From assembly GCF_030687145.1 (NCBI RefSeq), contig NZ_CP117460.1:2976001-3040000 (forward strand): DNA of 64,000 bases, given 5' to 3'. The stretch comes from Pseudomonas sp. FP1742 (GTDB lineage Bacteria > Pseudomonadota > Gammaproteobacteria > Pseudomonadales > Pseudomonadaceae). Each line of letters begins with the position of its first letter. Within the stretch, counting starts at the first letter, position 1. This document shows, one piece after another, positions 46,481-56,050 of this stretch. The position numbers were made by a program, and so were the translations under genes. The notes under the pieces were generated by a model. It had not been told where the DNA came from. It was given only the letters and a program-made list of their open reading frames with translations, and made no database searches.

Positions 46481-47755
46481 ATGGGCAGTGAATCCTACTG
46501 GCTCGACACCGCACCGGCCTTTTCCGGTGCTCAGCTCGGCGCATTGCCCGGGCAGGTCGACGTGGCCATCGTCGGTGGCGGTTTCACCGGCCTGGCGGCG
46601 GCTCGCGCGCTGGCCTTGAAGGGCGCCAGTGTGGTGGTGCTGGAAGCCGGGAGAGTGGTCGGCGAGGCCTCCGGGCGCAACGGCGGCCAATGCAACACCG
46701 GCGTTGCCCAGGACTATGCCGGGCTGAGTGCCAGCCTCGGTGCCGACAAGGCGCGGGCCTATTACCAGGCCTATGAAAGCGCGGTACAGAGCGTTGTGTC
46801 CCTGGTGGAGCAGGAGCAGATTGCCTGCGACCTCAAGCGCAACGGCAAGCTCAAACTGGCGGCCAAACCGCTGCACTACGAAGGCCTGGCGCGCACTTGC
46901 GAATTGATTCGCAAGGAAGTCGATGCCGAGGTCGAGTTGCTGAACGCCGAACAGACCCGCGCCGAAGTGAATTCGGCGCAGTTCCATGGCGGCTTGCTGC
47001 AGCGCAACGGCGTGCAGATGCACGTCGGACGCTTCGGCGTCGGTCTGGCCGAGGCCGCCGCACGTCACGGTGCGTTGATCCATCAAGGCACGCCGGTGAC
47101 GGACTGGAAAGCCCAGGCCGGCGGTTATCGAGTCAACACCGCCAAGGGTTCGCTGCACGCCGGGCAAGTATTGCTGGCGACCGGCGCCTGTCAGCACGGC
47201 GGTCTGGGCTGGTATCGGCGGCGGATCGTGCCGGTCGGCAGTTTCGTGATCGCTACTGAGGTGCTGCCGCAGTGGCTGATCGATCAACTGCTGCCCGGTC
47301 GGCGTGCCTATGTCACCAGCCGCATGATCGGTAACTACTTTCGCCTGACCCCGGACAACCGCTTGCTGTTCGGCGGCCGTGCGCGGTTTGCCATGTCCGA
47401 CAGCGTGTCCGATGCCAAGAGCGGCAAGGTGCTGCAAGCGGCGATGGTGCAGATGTTCCCGCAGTTGGCCAAGGTGAAAATCGATTACTGCTGGGGCGGG
47501 CTGGTGGACATGACCTCCGATCGATTGCCTCGCGCCGGCCAGCATGGCGGGGTTTATCACTCCATGGGCTACAGCGGCCATGGGGTGCAGATGTCGGTGC
47601 ACATGGGCCAGGTGATGGCCGAGGTGATGGCCGGCAAAGTCGAGGCCAATCCCTGGCGCGAACTCGACTGGCCGGCGATTCCCGGGCATTTCGGCAAGCC
47701 GTGGTTCTTGCCGTTCGTAGGCGCTTACTACCGCCTCCAGGACTATTTGCATTGA
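46481..47755 (+). CDS. FAD-dependent amine oxidoreductase (PuuB/DadA-like)
   Basis: A 424-residue DAO-family flavoprotein. VDVAIVGGGFTGLAAARAL is the dinucleotide motif, followed by GEASGRNGGQCNTG as in gamma-glutamylputrescine oxidases, and HSMGYSGHGVQMSVHMG near the end contacts the flavin. It oxidises an amine or imino acid, giving an aldehyde or keto acid plus ammonia. AAGGGG lies before the ATG. It is paralogous in type to the gene at 13993, but the sequences have diverged well apart. It likely acts on a product of the transport system that follows. Confidence 0.85.
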   Translation: MGSESYWLDTAPAFSGAQLGALPGQVDVAIVGGGFTGLAAARALALKGASVVVLEAGRVVGEASGRNGGQCNTGVAQDYAGLSASLGADKARAYYQAYESAVQSVVSLVEQEQIACDLKRNGKLKLAAKPLHYEGLARTCELIRKEVDAEVELLNAEQTRAEVNSAQFHGGLLQRNGVQMHVGRFGVGLAEAAARHGALIHQGTPVTDWKAQAGGYRVNTAKGSLHAGQVLLATGACQHGGLGWYRRRIVPVGSFVIATEVLPQWLIDQLLPGRRAYVTSRMIGNYFRLTPDNRLLFGGRARFAMSDSVSDAKSGKVLQAAMVQMFPQLAKVKIDYCWGGLVDMTSDRLPRAGQHGGVYHSMGYSGHGVQMSVHMGQVMAEVMAGKVEANPWRELDWPAIPGHFGKPWFLPFVGAYYRLQDYLH

Positions 47756-47849
47756 GTTGATGTTGTGGCGTCACCGTCGTTTGCGTTTCCAGGACGCTCC
47801 GGACATCCGGGGCACTCGAATCTTCTGATTTTCGACAGGTACAACTGAT

Positions 47850-49487
47850 ATGACTGACAACAAGATCGACTCCCAACTGATTTCCGGTGAAGAAAGCCTG
47901 CGGGTATTCGAAGGCCTCAATCGTGGCATGTCGCGCCGCCACGCCTTGCAGATGCTCGGCGTGGCGGGTGTTGCCGCAGCGGGTGCCGGTAGCCTGTTCG
48001 GCGCTGCCGGCAAGCTGTTCGCCGAAGAAGCGGCAACCCCGGGCAAAGGCAAGCCGGGCGGGCGGATTCGCGTCGCCGGCATGTCCAGCTCCACCGCCGA
48101 CACCCTGGACCCGGCCAAGGGCGCGTTGTCTACCGACTACGTGCGTCACTTCATGTTCTACAACGGCCTGACCCGTTTCGACAGCCACCTGGTGCCGCAA
48201 CTGGAACTGGCCGAGCGCATCGACAACACCGACGCGACGCTGTGGATCATCACCCTGCGCAAGGACGTGACCTTCCACAACGGCAAGACCCTGAGCGCCG
48301 CCGACGTGGTGTTCTCGCTGTCGCGCCACAAAGACCCGCTGACCGGTTCCAAGGTCATGCCGCTGATGGCGCAGTTCGAAGAGATCAAGGCCACCGGCAC
48401 CCACGAAGTGCAGATCCGCCTGAGCGCGCCGAACGCTGAGCTGCCGTCGATCCTCGCCGTGTCGCACTTGTTGATCGTTCCCGAAGGCACCACCGACTTC
48501 AACCAGGGCATCGGCACCGGGCCGTTCACGGTCAAGGAATTCAAACCGGGAGTGCGCTCGATTGCCGCGCGCAACACCGGCTACTGGAAACCGGGCCTGC
48601 CGTACCTCGACGAGATCGAATTCATCGCCATTGGCGACGAGCCGTCACGGGTCAACGCGCTGCTGTCGGGCGACGTGCACATGATCAACGAGGTCAACCC
48701 ACGCTCGACCACGCGGATCAAGGCCAGCGCCAAACACCGGGTCGTCGATGCGCCGTCGGGCAACTACACCGACCTGATCATCCGTCAGGACCAGATGCCG
48801 GGTAAAAGCGCCGAATTCACCCAGGCGATGAAGTATTTGCTGGACCGTGAACAAGTGAAATCCGCGGTGTTCCGTGGCTTTGCCGTGGTCGGTAACGACC
48901 ATCCGATTTCCCCTGGCTCGCGCTACTACAACGCCGACCTGCCACAGCGGGCCTACGACCCGGAAAAAGCCAAATTCCTGCTGAAGAAGGCCGGCATGGA
49001 AAGCATCAGCATGCCGCTGGTGGCATCGCCTGCCGCGACCGGTTCGGTGGACATCGCCGTGCTGTTGCAGCAATCGGCGAAACAGGCCGGGCTCAAGCTC
49101 GACGTCAACCGCCTGCCCAGCGATGGCTACTGGTCCAACCACTGGATGAAGCACCCGCTGAGCTTCGGCAACATCAACCCTCGGCCGAACGCCGACGTGA
49201 TGTTCTCGCAGTTCTTCCAGTCCAGCGCGCCATGGAACGAGTCGGGCTGGAAGAACGATCAGTTCGACCAACTGCTGATGCTCGCCCGTGGTGAAACCGA
49301 CGACGCCAAGCGCAGCAAGATGTACGCCGACATGCAGGCCCTGGTGCATGAACACAGTGGCATCGGTGTGCCGGTGTTTATCAGCAACATCGACGGCGTC
49401 GACCAGCGCATCAAGGGCTACGGCAGCAACCCCCTCGGCGGTTTCATGGGCTACATGTTCGCCGAACAGGTCTGGCTCGATGCCTGA
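47850..49487 (+). CDS. Peptide/opine-type ABC substrate-binding protein (SBP family 5)
   Basis: A 545-residue periplasmic binding protein of the DppA/OppA class. The N-terminus has a twin-arginine-like stretch (MSRRHALQMLGVAGVAAAG), so export may be through Tat. DPAKGALSTDYVRHFMFYNGLTRFD, VTFHNGKTLSAADVVFSL and TGPFTVKEFKPG are family blocks. Class 5 proteins carry di- and oligopeptides, nickel, or opines. The following four genes complete the transporter. The substrate cannot be told from sequence; the oxidase and deacylase genes downstream point to an N-substituted amino acid. Confidence 0.92.
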   Translation: MTDNKIDSQLISGEESLRVFEGLNRGMSRRHALQMLGVAGVAAAGAGSLFGAAGKLFAEEAATPGKGKPGGRIRVAGMSSSTADTLDPAKGALSTDYVRHFMFYNGLTRFDSHLVPQLELAERIDNTDATLWIITLRKDVTFHNGKTLSAADVVFSLSRHKDPLTGSKVMPLMAQFEEIKATGTHEVQIRLSAPNAELPSILAVSHLLIVPEGTTDFNQGIGTGPFTVKEFKPGVRSIAARNTGYWKPGLPYLDEIEFIAIGDEPSRVNALLSGDVHMINEVNPRSTTRIKASAKHRVVDAPSGNYTDLIIRQDQMPGKSAEFTQAMKYLLDREQVKSAVFRGFAVVGNDHPISPGSRYYNADLPQRAYDPEKAKFLLKKAGMESISMPLVASPAATGSVDIAVLLQQSAKQAGLKLDVNRLPSDGYWSNHWMKHPLSFGNINPRPNADVMFSQFFQSSAPWNESGWKNDQFDQLLMLARGETDDAKRSKMYADMQALVHEHSGIGVPVFISNIDGVDQRIKGYGSNPLGGFMGYMFAEQVWLDA

Positions 49488-49534
49488 TCGGCCGCACACG
49501 GGCGTAAGCGGGGCTATTGCATGAGGGTAGGGCG

Positions 49535-50491
49535 ATGAATAGCAACACACTGTGGTTGATCGGCCGGCGCCTGGGCGCGGCGATCGTGACCTTGTTGATC
49601 GTGTCCATGGTCGTGTTTGCGATCACGGCGGTACTGCCGGGGGACGCGGCGCAACAGGCGCTCGGGCAATTCGCTACGCCGGAACAGGTGGCGGCCTTGC
49701 GTCTGAAACTGGGGCTGGATCAACCCGGTGTGGTGCGTTACCTGCATTGGTTGATCAATCTGCTGAGCGGCGACATGGGGCAATCGGTGTCAAATGCCTT
49801 GCCGGTCAGCGAGCTGATGGCCGGTCGGGTGCCCAATACATTGATGCTGGCGGCCGTCACGGCGCTGGTGTCGGTGCCGGTGGCGCTGATCATCGGCATC
49901 GGCTCGGCCATGGGCCGGGGCGGGCGCATCGACAGCTTCCTCAGCTTTATCACCCTGGCCCTGGTTGCCGTGCCGGAGTTTCTGGTGGCGACCCTGGCGG
50001 TGCTGATCTTTGCGGTGAACCTGGGCTGGCTGTCGGCGTTGTCCTATGCCAGCGACATCACCTCACCTTGGCAATTCATGCGCACCTACGCCTTGCCGGT
50101 GATGACCCTGTGCTGCGTGATTGTCGCGCAAATGGCGCGCATGACCCGGGCGGCGGTGATCGATCAACTCGACAGCGCCTATGTGGAAATGGCCCGGCTC
50201 AAGGGCGTGAGCCCGGTGCGGATTGTCTTGCGCCATGCCTTGCCCAACGCCATCGGGCCGATCGCCAATGCCATCGCCCTGAGCCTGTCGTATCTGCTGG
50301 GCGGGGTGGTGATCGTCGAGACGATCTTCAACTACCCCGGCATCGCCAGCCTGATGGTCGATGCCGTGACCAACCGAGACATGGCGCTGGTTCAGGCCTG
50401 CACCATGTTGTTTTGTACGGCGTACCTGGGGTTGGTGCTGATTGCCGACCTGTGCGCGATTCTTTCCAATCCGAGGCTGAGAAACCAATGA
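49535..50491 (+). CDS. ABC transporter permease (DppB type)
   Basis: A 318-residue inner-membrane permease with six predicted helices, starting at about residue 11 (IVTLLIVSMVVFAITAVLPGD). The family EAA-loop is MARLKGVSPVRIVLRHALPNAIGPIAN. It pairs with the next permease to form the channel. Start: second in-frame ATG, after GAGGGTAGGGCG. Its stop overlaps the start of the next gene by 4 bases (ATGA). Confidence 0.94.
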   Translation: MNSNTLWLIGRRLGAAIVTLLIVSMVVFAITAVLPGDAAQQALGQFATPEQVAALRLKLGLDQPGVVRYLHWLINLLSGDMGQSVSNALPVSELMAGRVPNTLMLAAVTALVSVPVALIIGIGSAMGRGGRIDSFLSFITLALVAVPEFLVATLAVLIFAVNLGWLSALSYASDITSPWQFMRTYALPVMTLCCVIVAQMARMTRAAVIDQLDSAYVEMARLKGVSPVRIVLRHALPNAIGPIANAIALSLSYLLGGVVIVETIFNYPGIASLMVDAVTNRDMALVQACTMLFCTAYLGLVLIADLCAILSNPRLRNQ

Positions 50492-51363
50492 ACGATCTCA
50501 TGGCGAAATCGGCGCCTGCCGGACCGGAGCTGGCATTGGGCAAGGTCGCCCATGGGCCGTCATGGCTCGGCCTGGTCGGGGCGGCGATGTGTGTGATCTG
50601 GCTGCTGGTGGCGATCTTCGGTCCGTGGCTGGCGCCGCACCCGGTGGGTGAAGTGGTCTCCGATAACGTGTTCGACAGCCTTAGCGCGGCTTACCCGTTG
50701 GGCACCGATTACCTGGGCCGCGACATGCTCAGCCGGATCCTTGTCGGCGCGCGGTTCACCGTGGGCCTGGCGCTGATTTCAGCGGTGCTGGCCAGCACAT
50801 TGGGCACTGGTTGTGCACTGTTGTCGGTGGTTTCACCGAAATGGCTGGACGAAGTGATCAGCCGTTTGATGGATGCCTTTATCTCCATCCCGAGCAAGAT
50901 GCTGGCGTTGATCATGGTCTCGGCGTTCGGTTCTTCGGTGCTGTTGCTGATCTGCACCGCTGTGCTGAGCTTCACCCCAGGCGCGTTCCGCATCGCCCGC
51001 AGCATGGCGGTGAACATCGAAGCGCTGGAATACGTGCAAGTGGCCCGCACCCGTGGCGAGCGCCGGTTGTACATCGCCTGCGTGGAAATTCTGCCGAACA
51101 TGCTCAACCCGGTGCTGACCGATCTGGGGCTGCGCTTCGGCTTCATCGTGCTGCTGCTCAGTGGCATGAGCTTCCTTGGCCTCGGCGTGCAGCCACCGGA
51201 CGCCGACCTCGGTTCGCTGGTGCGCGAGAACATCGGCGGCCTCAATCAGGGCGCGCCAGCCATCGTGATTCCGGCGCTGGCCATCGGCACCCTGACCATC
51301 GGCGTGAATCTGTTCATCGACCGACTGTCGTCACGGCGTAGTCGACGTACGGGAGGTCATTGA
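50488..51363 (+). CDS. ABC transporter permease (DppC type)
   Basis: A 291-residue permease, partner of the preceding one. An N-terminal helix (SWLGLVGAAMCVIWLLVAIF) precedes the family's GTDYLGRDMLSRILVGARFT block, then five further helices with the EAA-loop VARTRGERRLYIACVEILPNM. The start is fixed by the ATGA overlap with dppB-type; the frame continues far upstream, but only as a shadow of that gene. It is followed after one base by the ATPase gene. Confidence 0.94.
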   Translation: MNDLMAKSAPAGPELALGKVAHGPSWLGLVGAAMCVIWLLVAIFGPWLAPHPVGEVVSDNVFDSLSAAYPLGTDYLGRDMLSRILVGARFTVGLALISAVLASTLGTGCALLSVVSPKWLDEVISRLMDAFISIPSKMLALIMVSAFGSSVLLLICTAVLSFTPGAFRIARSMAVNIEALEYVQVARTRGERRLYIACVEILPNMLNPVLTDLGLRFGFIVLLLSGMSFLGLGVQPPDADLGSLVRENIGGLNQGAPAIVIPALAIGTLTIGVNLFIDRLSSRRSRRTGGH

Positions 51364-51364
51364 A

Positions 51365-53206
51365 ATGAGTGATTTGATTCGAGTCGAAGACCTGCGCGTG
51401 GTCGCTTGCGGCGAGCGTGGCGAAGTGGAGATCGTCAAAGGCGTGAGCTTCTCCCTGGCCAAAGGTGAAGTGCTGGCGTTGATCGGTGAGTCCGGCTCCG
51501 GCAAGACCACCATAGCGCTGGCGTTGCTCGGCTATGCCCGACGCGGTTGTCGATTGGCGTCCGGCGTGGTGCAAGTCGGCGAACACGACATGCTGGCGTT
51601 GAGCGAAAGCGAACTGCAAGGCCTGCGCGGCAATCGGGTGTCGTACATTGCCCAGAGCGCTGCCGCTGCGTTCAACCCGGCGAAAAAACTGATCGATCAA
51701 GTGGTGGAGGGCGCATTGATTCACGGCCTGGGTAGCCGGGCCGTGCTGGAAGCCAAAGCCATCGAACTGTTCCGCGATCTGGCCTTGCCGGATCCCGATC
51801 ACATTGGCCAGCGTTACCCGCACCAAGTATCCGGCGGGCAGTTGCAACGGGTAATGGCGGCCATGGCGCTGATCAGCGATCCGCTGCTGGTGGTGCTCGA
51901 CGAGCCGACCACCGCCCTCGACGTGACGACGCAGATCGACGTGCTGCGCGCTTTCAAGCGGGTGGTCCGCGAGCGTGGCGCGACGGCGGTCTACGTGTCC
52001 CACGACCTGGCTGTGGTCGCGCAGATGGCCGATCAGATCGTCGTGCTCAACGGCGGACAGATTTTCGAGCAGAGCGCCACCGCGCCGCTGCTCAAGGCCC
52101 CGGCCCACGAATACACCCGCAGCCTGCTGCTGGCGGCCCGCCCGGACACGACGATCCGCCCACCTTGCGGCATCGCTGAAGAAACACCGCTGCTGACCAT
52201 CCAGGGGCTGACCGCCGGTTACGGCAACAAGAACCTGCAAGGCATGCCGTCGATTCGCGTGCTGGAAGATATCGACCTGACCGTGCGCCGGGGCCAGGCC
52301 ATTGGCGTGATCGGCGAGTCGGGCTCCGGCAAGTCGACCCTGGCGCGGGTGGTGGCCGGGTTGCTGACGCCGGCCTTGGGCGGCCTGACCTTCGATGGCC
52401 AGCCACTGGGCGGTAGCCTGTCCGAGCGCACCGATGAGCAGTTCCGCCGGATTCAGATGGTGTTCCAGAATGCCGACACTGCGCTCAACCCGATGCACAG
52501 TGTCAGCACTATTTTGAGCCGTCCGCTGAAAATGTACTTCGGCCTCAAGGGCGCCGCGCTGCGCGAGCGTATCGGCGAACTGCTGGACCTGGTGCGCTTG
52601 CCGCGCGCCATGGCCGAACGCCGTCCGAATGAGCTATCCGGCGGGCAAAAACAGCGGGTCAATCTGGCCCGTGCCCTGGCGGCCAAACCGGACCTGATCC
52701 TCTGCGATGAGGTGACCTCGGCGCTGGACACCGTGGTCGGCGCGGCGATTCTCGAACTGCTGCGCGACCTGCGTCAGCAACTGGGCGTGTCATATCTGTT
52801 CATCAGCCATGACATCTCCACCGTGCGCGCGCTGTGCGACGACATCGTGGTGATGTACAGCGGTCACAAGGTTCAGGCCGGCAGCCGGCAGGCGTTTGCC
52901 CAGGCACCGTTCCATCCCTACACCGACCTGTTGATCCATTCGGTGCCGGAACTGCGTCAGGGCTGGCTGGAAAACTGCGGCACCACCTGCGGCACGCTGC
53001 CGCCGATTGGCGCCAAGGCCAATGTGCCAGAGCTGTGCACCTTTCTCAGTCGCTGCCCGGTGCGGGTCGACGGCCTGTGCAATCGCACCGCGCCGAACCG
53101 GCGGATCATCGACGGCGGTAGCGAAATTCTTTGTCATCACGACAGTGCCGAGTTGCTGAAAACACAGCAGGGTTTATCCACCATGAGCCTGGGAGCTTAT
53201 GCATGA
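51365..53206 (+). CDS. Fused double ATPase of the ABC transporter (DppD-DppF fusion)
   Basis: A 613-residue protein with two complete nucleotide-binding domains, equivalent to the separate DppD and DppF. Walker A is GESGSGKTT (41-49) and GESGSGKST (317-325); signatures are VSGGQLQRV and LSGGQKQRV; Walker B are [11 protein letters not shown] and [11 protein letters not shown]. The C-terminus has the oligopeptide-transporter tail with cysteines at CRC-type positions ([16 protein letters not shown]), possibly a metal-binding motif. It energises transport of the substrate. Its stop overlaps the next start by 4 bases. Confidence 0.95.
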   Translation: MSDLIRVEDLRVVACGERGEVEIVKGVSFSLAKGEVLALIGESGSGKTTIALALLGYARRGCRLASGVVQVGEHDMLALSESELQGLRGNRVSYIAQSAAAAFNPAKKLIDQVVEGALIHGLGSRAVLEAKAIELFRDLALPDPDHIGQRYPHQVSGGQLQRVMAAMALISDPLLVVLDEPTTALDVTTQIDVLRAFKRVVRERGATAVYVSHDLAVVAQMADQIVVLNGGQIFEQSATAPLLKAPAHEYTRSLLLAARPDTTIRPPCGIAEETPLLTIQGLTAGYGNKNLQGMPSIRVLEDIDLTVRRGQAIGVIGESGSGKSTLARVVAGLLTPALGGLTFDGQPLGGSLSERTDEQFRRIQMVFQNADTALNPMHSVSTILSRPLKMYFGLKGAALRERIGELLDLVRLPRAMAERRPNELSGGQKQRVNLARALAAKPDLILCDEVTSALDTVVGAAILELLRDLRQQLGVSYLFISHDISTVRALCDDIVVMYSGHKVQAGSRQAFAQAPFHPYTDLLIHSVPELRQGWLENCGTTCGTLPPIGAKANVPELCTFLSRCPVRVDGLCNRTAPNRRIIDGGSEILCHHDSAELLKTQQGLSTMSLGAYA

Positions 53207-53511
53207 AAGGGCGTTTTGTGAGGCTGGCCGAGCAGGGCCGGCCGACCGTCAAGCTGACGGTGGACGGTTCGCCCATTGAGGCGTTGCAGGGCGACACATT
53301 AATGGTCGCGTTGCTGACCCAGGGCTCGGCGCTGCGCCAATCGGAATTCGACTCGGGCCGCCGCGCCGGTTTCTGCCTGATGGGCGCTTGCCAGGATTGC
53401 TGGGTCTGGACCCGTAGCGGCGAGCGCCTGCGCGCCTGTTCCAATGAAGTCCGCGAAGGGCTGGACATCGTCACCACACAACCGGAGGCAATATGGCCAC
53501 TGCACGGCTGA
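53203..53511 (+). CDS. [2Fe-2S] ferredoxin-like subunit (HcnA/opine oxidase type)
   Basis: A 102-residue protein with a plant-type ferredoxin fold. Cys58, Cys63, Cys66 and Cys79 (GFCLMGACQDCW and LRACS) are the cluster ligands. Its size and pattern match HcnA of hydrogen cyanide synthase and the small subunit of hydroxyproline or opine oxidases. It passes electrons between flavin subunits. It overlaps the ATPase gene by 4 bases and the next gene by 19 bases, showing a tight translation unit. Confidence 0.88.
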   Translation: MKGRFVRLAEQGRPTVKLTVDGSPIEALQGDTLMVALLTQGSALRQSEFDSGRRAGFCLMGACQDCWVWTRSGERLRACSNEVREGLDIVTTQPEAIWPLHG

Positions 53512-54884
53512 GCGCTCAACGAGTGGTTATCGTCGGCGCCGGGCCGGCCGGCATTCGCTGTGCCGAAACGCTGCTGGCGGCTGGCTTGAAACCGATTTTG
53601 ATCGACGAGAATCGCCGGGATGGCGGGCAGATCTACCGGCGCCAACCCGAAGGTTTTACCCGGGACTACGCCACCCTGTATGGCACCGAAGCGGCCAAGG
53701 CCAAGAATCTGCACCAGAGTTTCGACCGATTGCGCGGGCAAATCGACTACCGCCCCGACACGCTGGTGTGGAACCTGACGCCGGGGCAATTGTGCTGCGT
53801 CAGCCAGGGCAAGCACTCGACGGTGGATTACGATGCGCTGATCCTCTGCACCGGCGCCACCGACCGCTTGATGCCGATCGAAGGCTGGCAGTTGGCGGGC
53901 ACTTACAGCCTCGGCGGGGCGCAAATCGCGCTCAAGTCCCAGGCGGTGTCCATCGGCCACCGCGTGGTGTTCATGGGCAGCGGGCCGTTGCTGTATCTGG
54001 TCGCCAGCCAATACGTCAAAGCAGGCGCCAATGTGGCGGCGGTGCTCGACACTTCGCCGTTGATCAAACGCATGGGCGCCTTGCCGAAATTGCTGGCTCG
54101 GCCTGGCGTGCTGTTCACCGGATTGAAACTATTGGCGCAGTTGTACCGGGCAAAAATCCCGGTGCACTTGGGGATCAACCCTCTGCAAGTGCTGGGTGAC
54201 GCCGCCAGTGGGGTCAGTGGTGTACGGATCAGCACGGCGAAAGGCGAAACCCTGACGGTCGATTGCGACGCCGTGGCCCTGGGTTATCACTTGCGCCCGG
54301 AAACCCAACTGGCCGATCTGGCCGGTTGTCGCATGCGCTTCGATGAGGCCTCCAGCCAGTGGTGGCTGGCCGTCGATGAAGAGGGCCGCACCTCGGTCAA
54401 CGGTGTGTATGCCGCCGGGGACGGCTCGAAGATTCGCGGCGCCGACGCTGCCGAGCACGCCGGGCGCCTGGTGGCGATGGCGTTGCTGGAGGATCTGCAG
54501 CAACCGGTGAACGCCGGTTTGCGCGACGAACAACGCCACGCGCTGGCGGTGATGGATGAGTTTCGCCTCGGCCTGGCCCAGGCATTTCCCTGGCCGGCGG
54601 CGCAAGCCAAAGCCTTGCCGGACTCAGCCATCGTCTGCCGCTGCGAGATGATCAGCGCCGGCGAGTTGCGCCGCACCGTCAGTGAGAAGGGTGCCTGTGA
54701 AGTCAATCGGGCCAAGGCTTTCAGCCGGGTCGGCATGGGCCGCTGCCAGGGGCGTTATTGCTCCCAGGCCGGGGCCGAAGTGATCGCGGCGGCGGCAGGC
54801 GTCAGTGTGCAACAGGTCGGCCGGCAGCGTGGACAGGCACCGGTCAAACCCCTTTCGATGCTCACCGAGGAGGTGTCGCCATGA
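53493..54884 (+). CDS. FAD-dependent oxidase alpha subunit with [2Fe-2S] tail (HcnB/OoxA type)
   Basis: A 463-residue flavoprotein. The dinucleotide motif is VVIVGAGPAGIRCAETLL, and GHRVVFMGSGPLLYLVASQ is a second NAD/FAD-binding block. The C-terminal domain (about 378-440) is a BFD-like [2Fe-2S] fold with Cys382, Cys384, Cys418 and Cys423 (CRC, then CQGRYC). The same domain arrangement occurs in opine oxidase OoxA, hydroxyproline oxidase and HcnB. With the small ferredoxin and the next subunit it forms a membrane-linked dehydrogenase. The start overlaps the preceding gene. Confidence 0.88.
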   Translation: MATARLSAQRVVIVGAGPAGIRCAETLLAAGLKPILIDENRRDGGQIYRRQPEGFTRDYATLYGTEAAKAKNLHQSFDRLRGQIDYRPDTLVWNLTPGQLCCVSQGKHSTVDYDALILCTGATDRLMPIEGWQLAGTYSLGGAQIALKSQAVSIGHRVVFMGSGPLLYLVASQYVKAGANVAAVLDTSPLIKRMGALPKLLARPGVLFTGLKLLAQLYRAKIPVHLGINPLQVLGDAASGVSGVRISTAKGETLTVDCDAVALGYHLRPETQLADLAGCRMRFDEASSQWWLAVDEEGRTSVNGVYAAGDGSKIRGADAAEHAGRLVAMALLEDLQQPVNAGLRDEQRHALAVMDEFRLGLAQAFPWPAAQAKALPDSAIVCRCEMISAGELRRTVSEKGACEVNRAKAFSRVGMGRCQGRYCSQAGAEVIAAAAGVSVQQVGRQRGQAPVKPLSMLTEEVSP

Positions 54885-56050
54885 CGCTACACAAAGCCGA
54901 TGTAGTGATTGTCGGCGGCGGCCTGATGGGCTCGGCGGCGGCGTTTTTCCTGCGTCAGCGCGGGCAGTCGGTGATTCTGCTGGAGCGCGACCAGATTGGT
55001 CAGTACGCCAGCGGCGTCAATTTCGGCAACGTCCGGCGGCAGGGGCGATTCCTCGGTCAACTGGAATTGGCCAACCGTTCCTGGGCGCTGTGGAAACGCT
55101 TGCCAGAGCTGATCGACGACGACCTCGAATTCATCGCCAGCGGGCACATGCGCGTGTGTTATCGCGAGGATGAAATCCCTGAACTGGAAGCCTATGCGGC
55201 GGCGCCCGAGGCGGCGCAGCTGGATTTGAAGATCTATCGTGGCGCCGAGCTGCACCAGCGCTTTCCATTCCTCGGACCGGACGTGAAGGGCGGTTCCTAT
55301 GCGCCCCACGATGGCCACGCCAACCCGCGCCTGGCCGCGCCGGCATTTGCCCGGGCGGCACGCCGTCTCGGGGCGCGAATCGAGGAACAGACTGAAGTCG
55401 CTGAAGTGCAGAAAGTCGGAGGCGAGTTCACGGTCAGCACCACCGACGGCCGCCAGTTCAGCGCCGAGCGCTTGCTGATCACCGCCGGCGCCTGGGGCCA
55501 GAAACTCTCGGCGCAGTTCGGCGAGCCGGTGCCTCTGGATACCAACGGCCCACAAATGGCCGTGACCGAACCGGTGCCGTACGCCTTGCCGACGGTGATC
55601 GGCGTGTACACCAAAATCCCCGAGGAGGTGATCTACTTCCGCCAGATCCCGCGCGGCAACATCATCATCGGTGGCGGCTACCGCAGCAAACCGGACATGC
55701 TCAACCGCCGCGCCTATGTCGAGCCACGCAGCATTCTCAATCAGATGGACCAGATGCGTCGCCTGCTGCCGGGCGTCGGCAACCTGAACATCATCCGCGT
55801 GTGGAGCGGCATCGAAGGCTACTTGCCCGATTCCCTGCCGGTGATGGGCCCCAGCGGCAACGTTGACGGCTTGTACTACGCGTTCGGCTTCTGCGGCCAC
55901 GGCTTCCAGCTCGGTCCTGGCGTCGGCGATGTGATGGCCGAATTGATCAGCACCGGCAGCACCCGCACGTCGATTGAACCGTTCTCCATCCGCCGGTTCG
56001 CCCCTTCAGCCGAACAACGGACAACCGAGCAAAGGAGCAGGGCCTCATGA
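54881..56050 (+). CDS. FAD-dependent oxidase beta subunit (HcnC/OoxB type)
   Basis: A 389-residue DAO-family flavoprotein. The motif ADVVIVGGGLMGSAAAFFL is followed by YASGVNFGNVRRQGRFLGQ. Near the C-terminus, FCGHGFQLGPGVGDVMAELI contacts FAD. It is the catalytic subunit that oxidises a C-N bond in amino or imino acids. The start is fixed by GAGGAGG 8 bases upstream and an ATGA overlap with the previous gene. It ends in an ATGA overlap with the deacylase gene, so all three oxidase subunits and the deacylase are coupled. Confidence 0.9.
   Translation: MTLHKADVVIVGGGLMGSAAAFFLRQRGQSVILLERDQIGQYASGVNFGNVRRQGRFLGQLELANRSWALWKRLPELIDDDLEFIASGHMRVCYREDEIPELEAYAAAPEAAQLDLKIYRGAELHQRFPFLGPDVKGGSYAPHDGHANPRLAAPAFARAARRLGARIEEQTEVAEVQKVGGEFTVSTTDGRQFSAERLLITAGAWGQKLSAQFGEPVPLDTNGPQMAVTEPVPYALPTVIGVYTKIPEEVIYFRQIPRGNIIIGGGYRSKPDMLNRRAYVEPRSILNQMDQMRRLLPGVGNLNIIRVWSGIEGYLPDSLPVMGPSGNVDGLYYAFGFCGHGFQLGPGVGDVMAELISTGSTRTSIEPFSIRRFAPSAEQRTTEQRSRAS

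Noticed and set aside
49552..50487. A plus-strand frame open upstream of the second permease
   Set aside because: This part lies in another frame of the first permease gene. The ATGA overlap at 50488 and permease homology define the true start.
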